12,056 bases of DNA from Candidatus Hydrogenedentota bacterium (GTDB lineage: Bacteria > Hydrogenedentota > Hydrogenedentia > Hydrogenedentales > CAITNO01): positions 1-12,056 of the forward strand of contig CAIJOU010000853.1 of assembly GCA_903822375.1 (NCBI GenBank), read 5' to 3'. The position numbers were made by a program, and so were the translations under genes. Below the pieces are notes generated by a model. It saw only the letters and a list, made by a program, of their open reading frames with translations. It was not told the origin of the DNA and searched no databases. Numbering within the stretch: position 1 is the stretch's first letter; every line of letters starts with the position of its first letter. Below, piece after piece: positions 1 through 7,566 of the stretch.

Positions 1-336
1 CCCTCTGTGACTTGTGGGATCTCTTCTTCCACTGGCACGAAAAATCCACACTATTCCAATTTCGGAAAACAACGATGACCACGCCGGATATTTCCATCCT
101 GACACGGGGGACAACGGGCACCAATGCCCACATTATGGACGGGCAGGCAGAATCAGCCAGTTCGCCCTTCCGTCATTCCCGCCCAACCATTTCAAATACG
201 TAATCTTCGAAACGGGAAGTAATTGAAAGTGCAGCATGTTCAAATAAATCACAGTCGATAACGCCATGAGTGTGTCTTGCCAGAACAGACGGCTCGGGTG
301 GTCAAGGCTTAGAGCATAGGGAGCCTGTTGACAACT
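1..336. other. Left-edge region with no supported gene
   Basis: No reading frame here has a convincing start, ribosome binding site or recognisable family. Two short plus-strand frames (12-203 and 14-226) overlap each other out of frame and neither shows a domain. They could include the tail of a gene beginning outside the window, but nothing proves it. The last part contains AGGGAG at 318-323, the likely ribosome binding site of the next gene. A TTGAAA at 223-228 followed after 16 nt by TAAATC is only a weak promoter resemblance. Confidence 0.5.
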
Positions 337-1104
337 ATGGGCGACAAGAAGAGTCTGCTTGAAACAGCCATAATTGAGTTCTACCGCGAGGAGATCAGAC
401 AGCGGTATCAACTTGAACGGTTGCGAGAAATTCCTGAATTCGGAATCATTCCTGATGCCATGCTGGATGCACTGCGTGAATTCTTTCTGGCAAGCCTGTA
501 CCCCCCCGCCAAAGACCGTACCCGCATGGATGAGGCGTTTGATGATCTAATCCATCTGTTGAGTTCCCCGGGACGACTCAAACCACTGATAGGAGCGGCC
601 ATCAGTTCCATGCTTCGGCTCAGCTTCCATCTTCCCGCGATTGTCAGCACGGGGCTTGCCACGATTGACGCCATCAAACAGACCCGCCAGTTCGAGACCT
701 GCCTGATGGCGGTGGCCGAAACGATACGACCGGAACTCGAGGGGGTTTTGGGAGGCAAGAAATCATCGCAGAAATACCGCCAAACCATGCTGCGGCTTAT
801 TTCCGGCGTTCCCGAAGGCACCGTTCGCACCCTCATAGACAATGTGATTCGCCTGTTCAGTGCGCTTTCAGATGTCAAGATGCTGACGGGAATGCTGTAT
901 CTCGTGGAGCGGTGCGTGGTCGTGATGGAATCGCGCACGGATGTCTACACCGACAAGGACAGGGACAGCATGAAGCTTTGCCTGGAGGTGCTGCGCGGCG
1001 GACACAACCTGTTTGTTCAACTCAAGCCCAAAGATTTTCCCACGCTTCTGAAAGGAATTGAACGGGTTGAAGTGGGCTGGTACGAGAGTGTTTCCGGCCA
1101 GTGA
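337..1104 (+). CDS. Hypothetical protein, predicted mostly alpha-helical
   Basis: I do not recognise this 255-residue protein. It has no signal peptide and no clear transmembrane span. It looks like a string of amphipathic helices with several short hydrophobic patches, for example the MLRLSFHLPAIVSTGLATI stretch near residues 90-108. The N-terminal 30 residues are highly charged. I chose the ATG at 337. A TTG at 328 in the same frame adds three residues and lies only 4 nt from AGGGAG (318-323), while the ATG is 13 nt away, so either start is possible. It is followed after 257 nt by an SRPBCC-fold gene on the same strand, which may or may not be co-transcribed. Coding status rests on length, an uninterrupted frame and protein-like composition. 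The long antisense frame here (408-938) has no such features. Confidence 0.72.
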   Translation: MGDKKSLLETAIIEFYREEIRQRYQLERLREIPEFGIIPDAMLDALREFFLASLYPPAKDRTRMDEAFDDLIHLLSSPGRLKPLIGAAISSMLRLSFHLPAIVSTGLATIDAIKQTRQFETCLMAVAETIRPELEGVLGGKKSSQKYRQTMLRLISGVPEGTVRTLIDNVIRLFSALSDVKMLTGMLYLVERCVVVMESRTDVYTDKDRDSMKLCLEVLRGGHNLFVQLKPKDFPTLLKGIERVEVGWYESVSGQ

Positions 1105-1121
1105 ATGGCTTTGGAATGAAA

Positions 1122-1143
1122 GGGAGCCGTCCCAACGGCTGTG
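1122..1143 (+). terminator. Small hairpin downstream of the hypothetical gene
   Basis: AGCCGT (1125-1130) and ACGGCT (1135-1140) form a 6-bp stem with a 4-nt CCCA loop, 20 nt after the stop of the preceding gene. There is no T-run after it, so as an intrinsic terminator it is weak. It could equally be chance. Confidence 0.22.
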
Positions 1144-1361
1144 GATGATGCACGCAGGCATGAGGCTGTGCAGGCGCACTTGAACCGTCCTCGTTCCGGA
1201 ACAGCGAGAATCCGGTGATTCGCCGCGTTCCTCAGGCCTGCCGCATTCACGGGAAAGACCGGCTGCGCGGGCCTGCTGCGGCCAGTATGCATAAGAGCTT
1301 CCTGGGATAGTTTTCGGCGTCATGAAACAAGCGGACCACCTATGGAAAGGAACCCTCTGTT

Positions 1362-1868
1362 ATGGCTTTCACAGCAAGTGTGGATTTCAAGAAACGTTTT
1401 GAAGTGAACTGTCCTTTTGACCGCGCATTTGACCTGTTGGCGGATGTGCCGAAGTCTGTGAGCCATTTCCCAAATGTGGAGCAGTTGGCGGACTTGGGAA
1501 ACAATGCTTTCCGGTGGGAAATGCGCAAGATCGGGGTGGATCGATTCTCCATCCAGACGGTCTATGGCTGCAAGTATGTTGACGACCGGGAAAAGGGCAC
1601 CGTAAAGTGGACGCCCGTGAAGGGCGAGGGGAACGGCAGCGTCAAGGGAAAGTGGACGCTTAAAGCGCTGGACGCGCAGACCACGCGCATTGATCTGGTC
1701 ACGACCGGCGAACTCGAAATACCGCTGCCCGGCCTGGTCAAGTTCATCGTCGCTCCGGTGGTGGTCCACGAATTCGGGAGGATGGTGGACGCATACGTTG
1801 AGAACCTCAGCAAGACACTCAACGCACCGCCCAAGAAGAAGGCGGTACCCAGGAAGAAATCCTCCTGA
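1362..1868 (+). CDS. SRPBCC (START/Coq10-like) family protein with lysine-rich tail
   Basis: This 168-residue protein fits the SRPBCC/polyketide-cyclase-like hot-dog-and-helix-grip fold in size and pattern. It opens with a first strand ending in FEVNCPFDRAFDLLADV (about residues 12-28), where the strand runs into the 'P...AFDLLAD' helix typical of the family. Alternating strands follow (KWTPVKGEGNGSVKGKWTL). The long C-terminal helix around residues 130-150 (VVHEFGRMVDAYVENLSKTL) closes the cavity. Family members bind lipids, quinones or other hydrophobic ligands; the ligand here cannot be told. The final 13 residues, PPKKKAVPRKKSS, are an extended basic tail outside the fold. The start is supported by GGAAAGGA at 1344-1351, 10 nt before the ATG. 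There is no signal peptide, so it is probably cytoplasmic. The fold call is by pattern, not by alignment. Confidence 0.78.
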   Translation: MAFTASVDFKKRFEVNCPFDRAFDLLADVPKSVSHFPNVEQLADLGNNAFRWEMRKIGVDRFSIQTVYGCKYVDDREKGTVKWTPVKGEGNGSVKGKWTLKALDAQTTRIDLVTTGELEIPLPGLVKFIVAPVVVHEFGRMVDAYVENLSKTLNAPPKKKAVPRKKSS

Positions 1869-2170
1869 CGTCCGCGTTTGGCCGCAGGGTCCAGTCGCTC
1901 CAGAGACATCATCCAGGCTGAGTGGCAGGTGACCGGAGATTCCGGCAGGAATACTGCCTTTGCCTCGTGCCTGCCGGTTTCAGCACGGGTTGGAATCGGA
2001 GTGGGGTCAAGAATGGGGACAAAAGCGCTTCCGCACGGGAGCACGCTTGAACTGTCGCAGCCCAGTACCCGAAGATGCGTCAGGATATGTACAATCGTTT
2101 CCGGCTTCAGTGATCCGGACGAGCACCTGGGACGCGGTACCGGATATCCAAATGGACGTTGTGGAACATC
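1869..2170. other. Intergenic region with hairpin and short direct repeat
   Basis: There is no supported gene. The region holds an 8-bp inverted repeat (1942-1977) and a local direct repeat of the TGGGG(T/A)CA kind at 2002-2021 (TGGGGTCA then TGGGGACA, separated by AGAA). The start of the GT-C glycosyltransferase lies at its right end. An open plus-strand frame at 1878-2342 overlaps that gene out of frame and has no family resemblance. Confidence 0.5.
1942..1977 (+). terminator. Inverted repeat, possible terminator of the SRPBCC gene
   Basis: CCGGCAGG (1942-1949) and CCTGCCGG (1970-1977) are perfect 8-bp complements with a 20-nt loop, about 75 nt after the SRPBCC stop, followed by TTT (1978-1980). 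Inside the loop, CTGCC at 1954-1958 can instead pair with GGCAG at 1944-1948 and is also followed by TT, so two mutually exclusive stems exist. The T-run is short, so this may be a rho-dependent or stabilising structure rather than an intrinsic terminator. Confidence 0.33.
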
Positions 2171-4411
2171 ATGGAGGGCAGAGTGGCCTGCATCGATCCT
2201 GAAACGCGCGGCGCAAGCCCGGCAACTGCCCCATTGCTTTGGGCAAAATGGGGGGTATTCTGCGCGGTTGCTGTCACTTCCCTTGGATTGCGTCTGTGGG
2301 GCTTGGGCCGCCCGGTGTGGCTGGACGAGGTGTTCACGCTGAAGTGGGCCCACGGCAGTTATGCCGAACTCTTCAGGGGAAACATTACCCCTTTCATGGC
2401 CGCCACGGCCAAAACGATGCTTGACCTCTTTGGCTCCCCCGCAGTTCCCGATGAACTCGTGCTGCGCCTGCCCCATGTGTGCTTTGGGGTCGCCACCATC
2501 GCGGCGGCATTCCTGTTGCTCTGGAAACGCTTCGGCTATGCCATTGCGCTGGCGTCGGCCCTCTTCCTCACGGGCCTCCCCCGCCACATCGCCTACAGCC
2601 AGGAAGCGCGTTACTATGCCTTTTCCATGCTCTGCGCCGTGATGCTGCTTGCCGCCGTGTATTCGGCTGTGCGCCATTTCGGACGCTGGCCCCTGTCCAT
2701 GGTCTTTCTCGCCTCCTTCCTGGGCCTGTTCAACCACCTTTCTTTTCTTTTCGCCCTTGGCGCGCTCGTGGGCGCGGGAGCACTGATAATCCTGACGGAA
2801 GAATCTTCGCCGCTCCGGTCGCGCGCCACGCGCGTTAGCCTGCTGTGCTGTGCGGCGTTTCTGGGTGCGAGTTGCGCGGCGCTACCCTCCCTGTCCATGA
2901 TCGACAGTCGCCAGTTCGCCAGGGTGCGGCACTTGATAGACCTGGATTCTGACGACGCTGCGGCCGCGGCGGCCGTCCTTCCCACGCCCGGAACCGCTCC
3001 GCTTTCCGAAACTCGCACCGCCGGTTCGGAAGAGGCGCCGCAGTCCCTTAAGGTCCCGCCCTCGACCCCGCACGCATACAAACTTGAATGGCAGTTCTAC
3101 TGGCGATCCTGCTTCCGACCCTTTATCTCCGGTTCCCCCGGAGTTCTCTTTCGGGTCGCATTCTTTCTCGTGCTGATCGGGCTGGTCCAAGTCTGGAAAG
3201 TTGACCGGCCCCTCGCATGCTTGCTGGGTGCGCTCCTTCTGATTCACGTCCCATTCTTCTTTATTGGCGTTGGCCACAGTTGGTCGGCCAGGTATTTCTC
3301 CGTGCAAATCGTGGCCCTTGCCATACTTTCGGGTTTCGGCATCTCCGCGCTTGCCGAGACGGCGCAAAGGCGGCTTTCTGGGAAGTGGGGAAGCGGTTCC
3401 AGGGCAATGGCCGCAGCGCTTGTTTTGTACGCGGTCTTTCTGTACGCCGACAACGCGGAAGGCTATTCCAGGCGGAACGTGGGCTACACGGATCAGGGGC
3501 AGCGCACCATTTCCCGAGTGATTTCATCCTTTGCGCACCCGGGAGACACCGTGGCGTTTGTCGGGGTGCAGTCCGGTTGGCGGCCGCTCAGAATGCTGAA
3601 GTGCTATCTTGAACGGGACCTTCAGTACAGGCCGGCAGTGTGGTACAAACTTGGATGGGAGGAGTTATCCTCTGTGGATGCGCTGGAGGAGTTCATTCAG
3701 GCCCGCAATGGGGGAGGCGTCTGGGTCGTCACGCAAAGCGAAGAAGAGGGGCAGGTGGGAAATCTGGAAATGATGCAGCTGGGGGCGAGCATGACACGGA
3801 CCGCCGGAGAGTCTTGCTTGTGGTTCGTTGGCCGTGACACGGTGAACCTACTCGACGGGGGGGATTTTGAAGGCCCCGTTGAGAGCGCCGCCATGCCTGA
3901 AGGCAGCCGGATTGTGGGAGGAGCGAGGGCGTTCAGCGGATTTGGCTCACTGGAAATCACCGTGTCTCCGGAAATTGACGGGGACGAGCGTCCGATGCCC
4001 ACGTTCTGGTTCTCGCCTGCTCGGGACCCAAACGGAATGCCCGGTCTTTATCTGCCCCGGGGCAAGGGCGTCCACTGCCTGTCGTTCATGCTGAAATGCG
4101 GGGATGTACGCGAGGGGAAATTCCCGTCCAGAACCGTGCGGGTCATGCTGGAAGGAAAAGACGCCTCGGGAAAACCCTTCTTCAGGGATTTGCTGCGCAT
4201 CGGTGGAACCCGCGACTGGCAGCATTACGAACTGGTTCTTCATGCGGGAACAGATTTTCCCCTGGACCCGCGCAGTTTTCGGGTGGGCATCGGCAACCGG
4301 GGCGGCTCCGGAACTTTTTGGCTGGACAATGTCCAGTTGGAAAGGCAGCCGCAGGCAACCCCATTCACCCCGGAGATGCGCATTACCCGCAAGGCCGACA
4401 GCGACAAGTAG
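2171..4411 (+). CDS. GT-C (ArnT/PMT-like) membrane glycosyltransferase with C-terminal carbohydrate-binding-like domain
   Basis: This 746-residue integral membrane protein likely moves a sugar from a polyprenyl-phosphate donor to an acceptor on the outer face of the membrane. After TM1 (about 25-43) comes the GT-C hallmark WLDEVF (50-55), with Asp52/Glu53 as the probable catalytic acids. The conserved YSQEARYYAF (142-151) lies in the next outer loop. About ten hydrophobic spans run to residue 427, including a late one after SARYFSVQ (372-379). A low-complexity Ala/Pro/Glu loop sits at 257-301. A soluble alpha/beta region (435-555) follows. Residues 558-734 then form a CBM4/9-like beta sandwich: it starts at NLLDGGDFEG, has DWQHYELVL (682-690) and FWLDNVQLE (716-724), and ends with ATPFTP. 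The ATG at 2171 has little Shine-Dalgarno; TTG 2159 and GTG 2183 (4 nt after GGAGGG) are alternatives. The gene ends 6 nt from a convergent gene. The donor and acceptor sugars are unknown. Confidence 0.88.
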   Translation: MEGRVACIDPETRGASPATAPLLWAKWGVFCAVAVTSLGLRLWGLGRPVWLDEVFTLKWAHGSYAELFRGNITPFMAATAKTMLDLFGSPAVPDELVLRLPHVCFGVATIAAAFLLLWKRFGYAIALASALFLTGLPRHIAYSQEARYYAFSMLCAVMLLAAVYSAVRHFGRWPLSMVFLASFLGLFNHLSFLFALGALVGAGALIILTEESSPLRSRATRVSLLCCAAFLGASCAALPSLSMIDSRQFARVRHLIDLDSDDAAAAAAVLPTPGTAPLSETRTAGSEEAPQSLKVPPSTPHAYKLEWQFYWRSCFRPFISGSPGVLFRVAFFLVLIGLVQVWKVDRPLACLLGALLLIHVPFFFIGVGHSWSARYFSVQIVALAILSGFGISALAETAQRRLSGKWGSGSRAMAAALVLYAVFLYADNAEGYSRRNVGYTDQGQRTISRVISSFAHPGDTVAFVGVQSGWRPLRMLKCYLERDLQYRPAVWYKLGWEELSSVDALEEFIQARNGGGVWVVTQSEEEGQVGNLEMMQLGASMTRTAGESCLWFVGRDTVNLLDGGDFEGPVESAAMPEGSRIVGGARAFSGFGSLEITVSPEIDGDERPMPTFWFSPARDPNGMPGLYLPRGKGVHCLSFMLKCGDVREGKFPSRTVRVMLEGKDASGKPFFRDLLRIGGTRDWQHYELVLHAGTDFPLDPRSFRVGIGNRGGSGTFWLDNVQLERQPQATPFTPEMRITRKADSDK

Positions 4412-4417
4412 GCGGTT

Positions 4418-5404
4418 CTAATCGGCGGGCCCCGACTCCGGAGCGGGCTCTACCGCCATGGTGGACCGTTTCAGCACAAAGTAGACCAAGCCCCCGACAA
4501 GTGCCTGTGCGGTAATCACAAACCGAAACAACAGGGCAATCGGCAACGCCCGCTCGGGAGTCACCCCGAGCAACCCGAGGAGCACCACGTACACACCCTC
4601 GGCCACGCCGAGGCCGTTGAGGGATATGGGCAGCGCAAAGGCAACACTTGCCACGACCGCGATGGCGGCCACGTCGGCCGGAGCCGCGTGCGCGCCCATT
4701 GCGAGGACGCAGCAGTAGAGCGTCATGAACGGACCCGCAGCCTGGAAAAGAAACGCCAGAATCATGCTCACGGCCGCCGTGCCGGGACGGGACCGCCAGA
4801 CCGCTATCGGCTCCAGCATTGAGGCGGCCAAACGGACGAGCCTGTTTGGAAACTTCACGCGCAGCAGCAGTCTGATGCCAAGCCGGTCCACTCCGGGCAG
4901 GAGCGGAATGATTGAACAGGTCAGCGCGGCCGCAAGCATGATTAGATAAAGCGGCCACCAGGGCTGCCCGCGAAGCCGGGCGTCGGCCAGGGGCGCAACG
5001 GCCAGCCCCGTTCCGGACAGCGCAACCATCCCCAGGACCCGCGACACCACGGTGGCCGAAAACAGCGGTGCCGAATCGCGCGGGCTGGCGATGTACAACA
5101 CCTTGAACACATCGCCCCCCACGGAACCCGGCAGGAAGGTGCTGAAGAACATTCCCACAAGATTGACCAACACCAGCCTCGCAAACCCGACATGCGCGCC
5201 CGCCGCCGCGAGCATGATTCTCCAGCGGGCCACCGAAAGCAGGTTTGCGGCGGCGGTACAGCACACGGCGGCGGCAAGCCAAAACGGCGCGGCTCCGCGA
5301 ATCAGATCGAAAGACTCCCCAAGCCGCACCCTGCGCAGCACCAGCCACAGCAGGAACAGCCCGACGAGCACCTTGAGGCCCGCTATTGTTCGCTTCTTCA
5401 TCAT
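4418..5404 (-). CDS. Flippase-like membrane protein, LPG_synthase_TM / UPF0104 family (PF03706)
   Basis: This 328-residue polytopic protein carries the two signatures of the lysylphosphatidylglycerol-synthase transmembrane / AglD-YbhN-like family. The first is a GMFFSTFLPGSVGGDVFK block (84-101), preceded by ARWRIML (59-65). The second is ALPISLNGLGVAEG (257-270). About seven to eight hydrophobic spans are visible. Members lacking a fused aminoacyl-transfer domain, as here, are commonly found in glycan and glycolipid clusters and are often annotated as flippase-like; the substrate is seldom proven. It is the last gene of the minus-strand glycosyltransferase cluster, 101 nt after the methyltransferase. 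Two adjacent ATG codons (5404 and 5401) could start it; the Shine-Dalgarno is weak (GGCAG). Its stop faces the stop of the GT-C glycosyltransferase across 6 nt. A same-strand frame at 4383-5348 is only a shadow. Confidence 0.88.
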   Translation of the reverse strand: MMKKRTIAGLKVLVGLFLLWLVLRRVRLGESFDLIRGAAPFWLAAAVCCTAAANLLSVARWRIMLAAAGAHVGFARLVLVNLVGMFFSTFLPGSVGGDVFKVLYIASPRDSAPLFSATVVSRVLGMVALSGTGLAVAPLADARLRGQPWWPLYLIMLAAALTCSIIPLLPGVDRLGIRLLLRVKFPNRLVRLAASMLEPIAVWRSRPGTAAVSMILAFLFQAAGPFMTLYCCVLAMGAHAAPADVAAIAVVASVAFALPISLNGLGVAEGVYVVLLGLLGVTPERALPIALLFRFVITAQALVGGLVYFVLKRSTMAVEPAPESGPAD

Positions 5405-5505
5405 GCTGCCATGGCGCGCCGCCCGCCTTTGCGTGTTTCGTTCTCCCGCTTTGGCCGCATTGACGCCCTGTCGCCGTAAATCCAGTTCATTTGTGACAGT
5501 GTTTC

Positions 5506-6378
5506 CTACTTGACGCCGTGAGTGCAGCGCACGACCGAAAGCGCGTGGAGCGGCGGCACGGCGGCACAGACGCGATCAACCACGCCATACACCGGTATCA
5601 GCCATGCGGGGCGATTGGGCGTGTAAACGCAACAGGTCATGCGCGCCTCGCGCACGCCGCACCGGCGAAGAGCGCGAAAGAGCCGTCCGGACATTATCTT
5701 GAAAGTCCCAACCTCCACGCCGGGATGCCTGAGATAGCTGTACAACTGGGTTGGGTAGCACCATCTCGGCTCCATGAAGCAGAAGACGCCGCCCGGTTTG
5801 AGCACGCGAATCATTTCACGCAATCCGTCCAGCGGCTCGGTGAGGTGATGCAGCGTGGCCACGCAGAATACCGTATCGAATAGATTGTCACGCAGCGGGA
5901 TGCGGGTCGCATCACCGGCGATGAGTGAAGCTTCGGCCAGGACGCTGTTCGTGCGCGCGGCACGGTAAAGGGCGGCCGGCGAGAGATCGAGCCCAACGTA
6001 GCGGTGACCAAGCCGGGCAGACTCGGCGCCGTGGGCGCCCGATCCCGCTCCCACCTCCAGCACGGTCATCCTCGGACCATCACCGCCAAGTCCCAGAATG
6101 CCCGAGATCGTCTCATACTTGATCTGGTGGTTGCGGGTTCTGGAACGGCGGTCGAGCTGCGAATTGCCGCTGTTCGCCATTTCTTCGTAATGCCCGAGAT
6201 TGGCCGATGTGTCTCTGGAAAGGTCCTTTGGGAGCGCGTTTACGACGGGCCCCCGGCGTTCCATGAAGGTGCCGCACGCCGCACACCGAAACCCCGTCGC
6301 CGGAGTGTCCTGCGCGATGATGTCGTTGCCGCCACAGTCCGGGCATTGCAGCATGTCCGGTGTCAGCACAAATGCCAT
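5506..6378 (-). CDS. Class I SAM-dependent methyltransferase with N-terminal zinc ribbon
   Basis: This 290-residue soluble protein has two parts. Residues 12-35 hold four cysteines, CPDC (12-15) and CAAC (32-35), a zinc-ribbon pattern. Residues 105-205 are a Methyltransf_11-type Rossmann domain. Its motif I is VLEVGAGSG (106-114), which binds SAM. The acidic residue after the second strand is Asp131 in VGLDLS. GDATRIPL follows at 155-162, then FDTVFCVATLHHL (167-179) and LKPGGVFCFMEP (193-204). The C-terminal 85 residues are Arg/Cys/Pro-rich and probably form the acceptor side. I chose the ATG at 6378 because GGAG lies 7 nt upstream (6386-6389). An in-frame TTG at 6432 would add 18 poorly conserved-looking residues and overlap the upstream gene. 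Position between a GT4 gene and a flippase-like gene suggests it methylates a sugar or lipid intermediate, but a similar zinc ribbon occurs in RNA methyltransferases such as RlmA, so the substrate is open. Confidence 0.87.
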   Translation of the reverse strand: MAFVLTPDMLQCPDCGGNDIIAQDTPATGFRCAACGTFMERRGPVVNALPKDLSRDTSANLGHYEEMANSGNSQLDRRSRTRNHQIKYETISGILGLGGDGPRMTVLEVGAGSGAHGAESARLGHRYVGLDLSPAALYRAARTNSVLAEASLIAGDATRIPLRDNLFDTVFCVATLHHLTEPLDGLREMIRVLKPGGVFCFMEPRWCYPTQLYSYLRHPGVEVGTFKIMSGRLFRALRRCGVREARMTCCVYTPNRPAWLIPVYGVVDRVCAAVPPLHALSVVRCTHGVK

Positions 6379-6385
6379 TCGTGTG

Positions 6386-6389
6386 CTCC
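6386..6389 (-). promoter_or_regulatory. Ribosome binding site that fixes the methyltransferase start
   Basis: Read on the minus strand this is GGAG, separated by 7 nt from the ATG at 6378. It supports that start over the upstream TTG at 6432 and places the methyltransferase 22 nt after the end of the GT4 gene. Confidence 0.6.
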
Positions 6390-6400
6390 ATTCTTGCGGG

Positions 6401-7561
6401 TCATGATTTCCTGCGCGCGATCTGCTCTTCAAACAGGAGCAGGTACTGTCTGGCCACCCCGTCGATCATGTACTCCCTGATTATCTCGCGGTTGCGGGCA
6501 CCCATTCGCCTTCTCTCCGCCTCATCACCTGCGAGGCGGTCCAGACCGGCGGCCAGTCCCTCCACATCACAGGGATCGATCAGCAGGGCGTTGTCTCCGT
6601 CGGTGAGGAAGTCGGTCTGGCCGCCGACGTTGGTGGTGACGATGGGCAGACCACAGTGCATGGCCTCCTGGTAAACGATGCCAAAGCCCTCATGATGGGT
6701 GGCGAGACAGAAGATGTCAGCGTTGGACAGATACTGGTATTTCTGCTCCTCGCTAACCTGTCCCAGAAAATGCACGCGGCCTTCGATGCCCAACTCGGCG
6801 CATTGCCGGCCCAGGCTTGCGGCTTCGGGACCGTCTCCTGCGATGAGCAGCACAAGGCGCTGGGAACGGCATTTCGCCAGCGCCGCCAACAGTTCAGGAT
6901 AGCCTTTTCTGGGCACGAGACGGCTTACTGCGATGGCGTAAACCGTGCCGTCTGCAAGCCCCAGCCCGGCCCTGTCCGCCGCGGCAAAACGCGGCGTCCT
7001 GAATCCCAGGGGTATCCGCAGGGGCGGGCGTTTCGGGCGGTAGATGGAGACAGTTCTGTCCGCGATATCCTTCGATTGGGCCACCACCGTGGATGCCTGG
7101 TTTAGGACCCGTTTCACGGCCAGTTTCAAGAGCGGATGCCGGTGCGGCGAATACTTCTTGCTCGGGTCATAAATGTCGCCGCCGTGAACGGAAAGCACAT
7201 GCGGTTTGCGCCAGAGCTTGGAAAGGATGTATCCGGCCGGACCTGACGGGATGGCAAAGTGGGTGTGGATGATGTCGTAATCGGCCTCGCGGCGCAGCGC
7301 AACAGCCCGGCGCACGGCGGCGGCGGGAAAGGAAAGCATGGAAAGGATGGAAGCTGTCTGGTAGTCCTTGCGTCCCGCCACGGGCTCACGAAAAACGCGG
7401 ACGCCGTTCACCTGTTCCTGTCGTTCCAGACCCATAAAATGGGACGTAATGTAGTCAACGTGATGGCCCAGCCGGGCCATTTCCTCCGCAATGTTGGCCG
7501 CGGCCACGCCGCCGCCCCCGCCCAGCGGGGGGTATTCGTAGTTGAGCACGAGGATGCGCAA
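6401..7561 (-). CDS. GT4 family glycosyltransferase (GT-B fold)
   Basis: This 386-residue protein is a retaining GT4 nucleotide-sugar glycosyltransferase by pattern. The N-terminal donor-independent half begins MRILVLNYEYPPLGGGGGVA (1-20), the usual Gly-rich loop of the family, and includes HTHFAIPSG (99-107) and SVHGGD (124-129). The C-terminal donor-binding half has AVSRLVPRKGY (211-221), the AGDGPE loop (241-246), FLGQVS (265-270) and the EX7E motif E291-GFGIVYQ-E299. These are typical of glycan and exopolysaccharide assembly enzymes that act in the cytoplasm, often at the membrane. The start codon is TTG at 7561, 5 nt after the TAG of the upstream GT2 gene. A GGAG within the end of that gene lies about 10 nt before it, which suggests translational coupling. 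No alternative upstream start exists without long overlap. The sugar and acceptor cannot be predicted. Confidence 0.92.
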   Translation of the reverse strand: MRILVLNYEYPPLGGGGGVAAANIAEEMARLGHHVDYITSHFMGLERQEQVNGVRVFREPVAGRKDYQTASILSMLSFPAAAVRRAVALRREADYDIIHTHFAIPSGPAGYILSKLWRKPHVLSVHGGDIYDPSKKYSPHRHPLLKLAVKRVLNQASTVVAQSKDIADRTVSIYRPKRPPLRIPLGFRTPRFAAADRAGLGLADGTVYAIAVSRLVPRKGYPELLAALAKCRSQRLVLLIAGDGPEAASLGRQCAELGIEGRVHFLGQVSEEQKYQYLSNADIFCLATHHEGFGIVYQEAMHCGLPIVTTNVGGQTDFLTDGDNALLIDPCDVEGLAAGLDRLAGDEAERRRMGARNREIIREYMIDGVARQYLLLFEEQIARRKS

Positions 7562-7566
7562 GGGTC

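Noticed and set aside
14..226. Short plus-strand frame at the left edge as the tail of a real gene
   Set aside because: There is no ribosome binding site or domain, and a stop lies just upstream near position 8, so it is not a simple continuation from outside the window.
223..250. TTGAAA and TAAATC as a sigma-70 promoter for the first gene
   Set aside because: The spacing is 16 nt, but the -10 box matches consensus at only three of six positions; too weak to call.
1562..2737. A 391-codon open frame on the minus strand
   Set aside because: It lies antisense to the SRPBCC gene and the start of the GT-C gene, has no recognisable domain and a His/Gly/Arg/Pro-heavy composition typical of antisense frames in GC-rich DNA.
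4383..5348. A 321-codon minus-strand frame overlapping the flippase-like gene
   Set aside because: It is the same strand in another frame, Arg/Ala/Gly-rich and without membrane spans; the frame with LPGSVGGD and LNGLGVAEG motifs is the real one.
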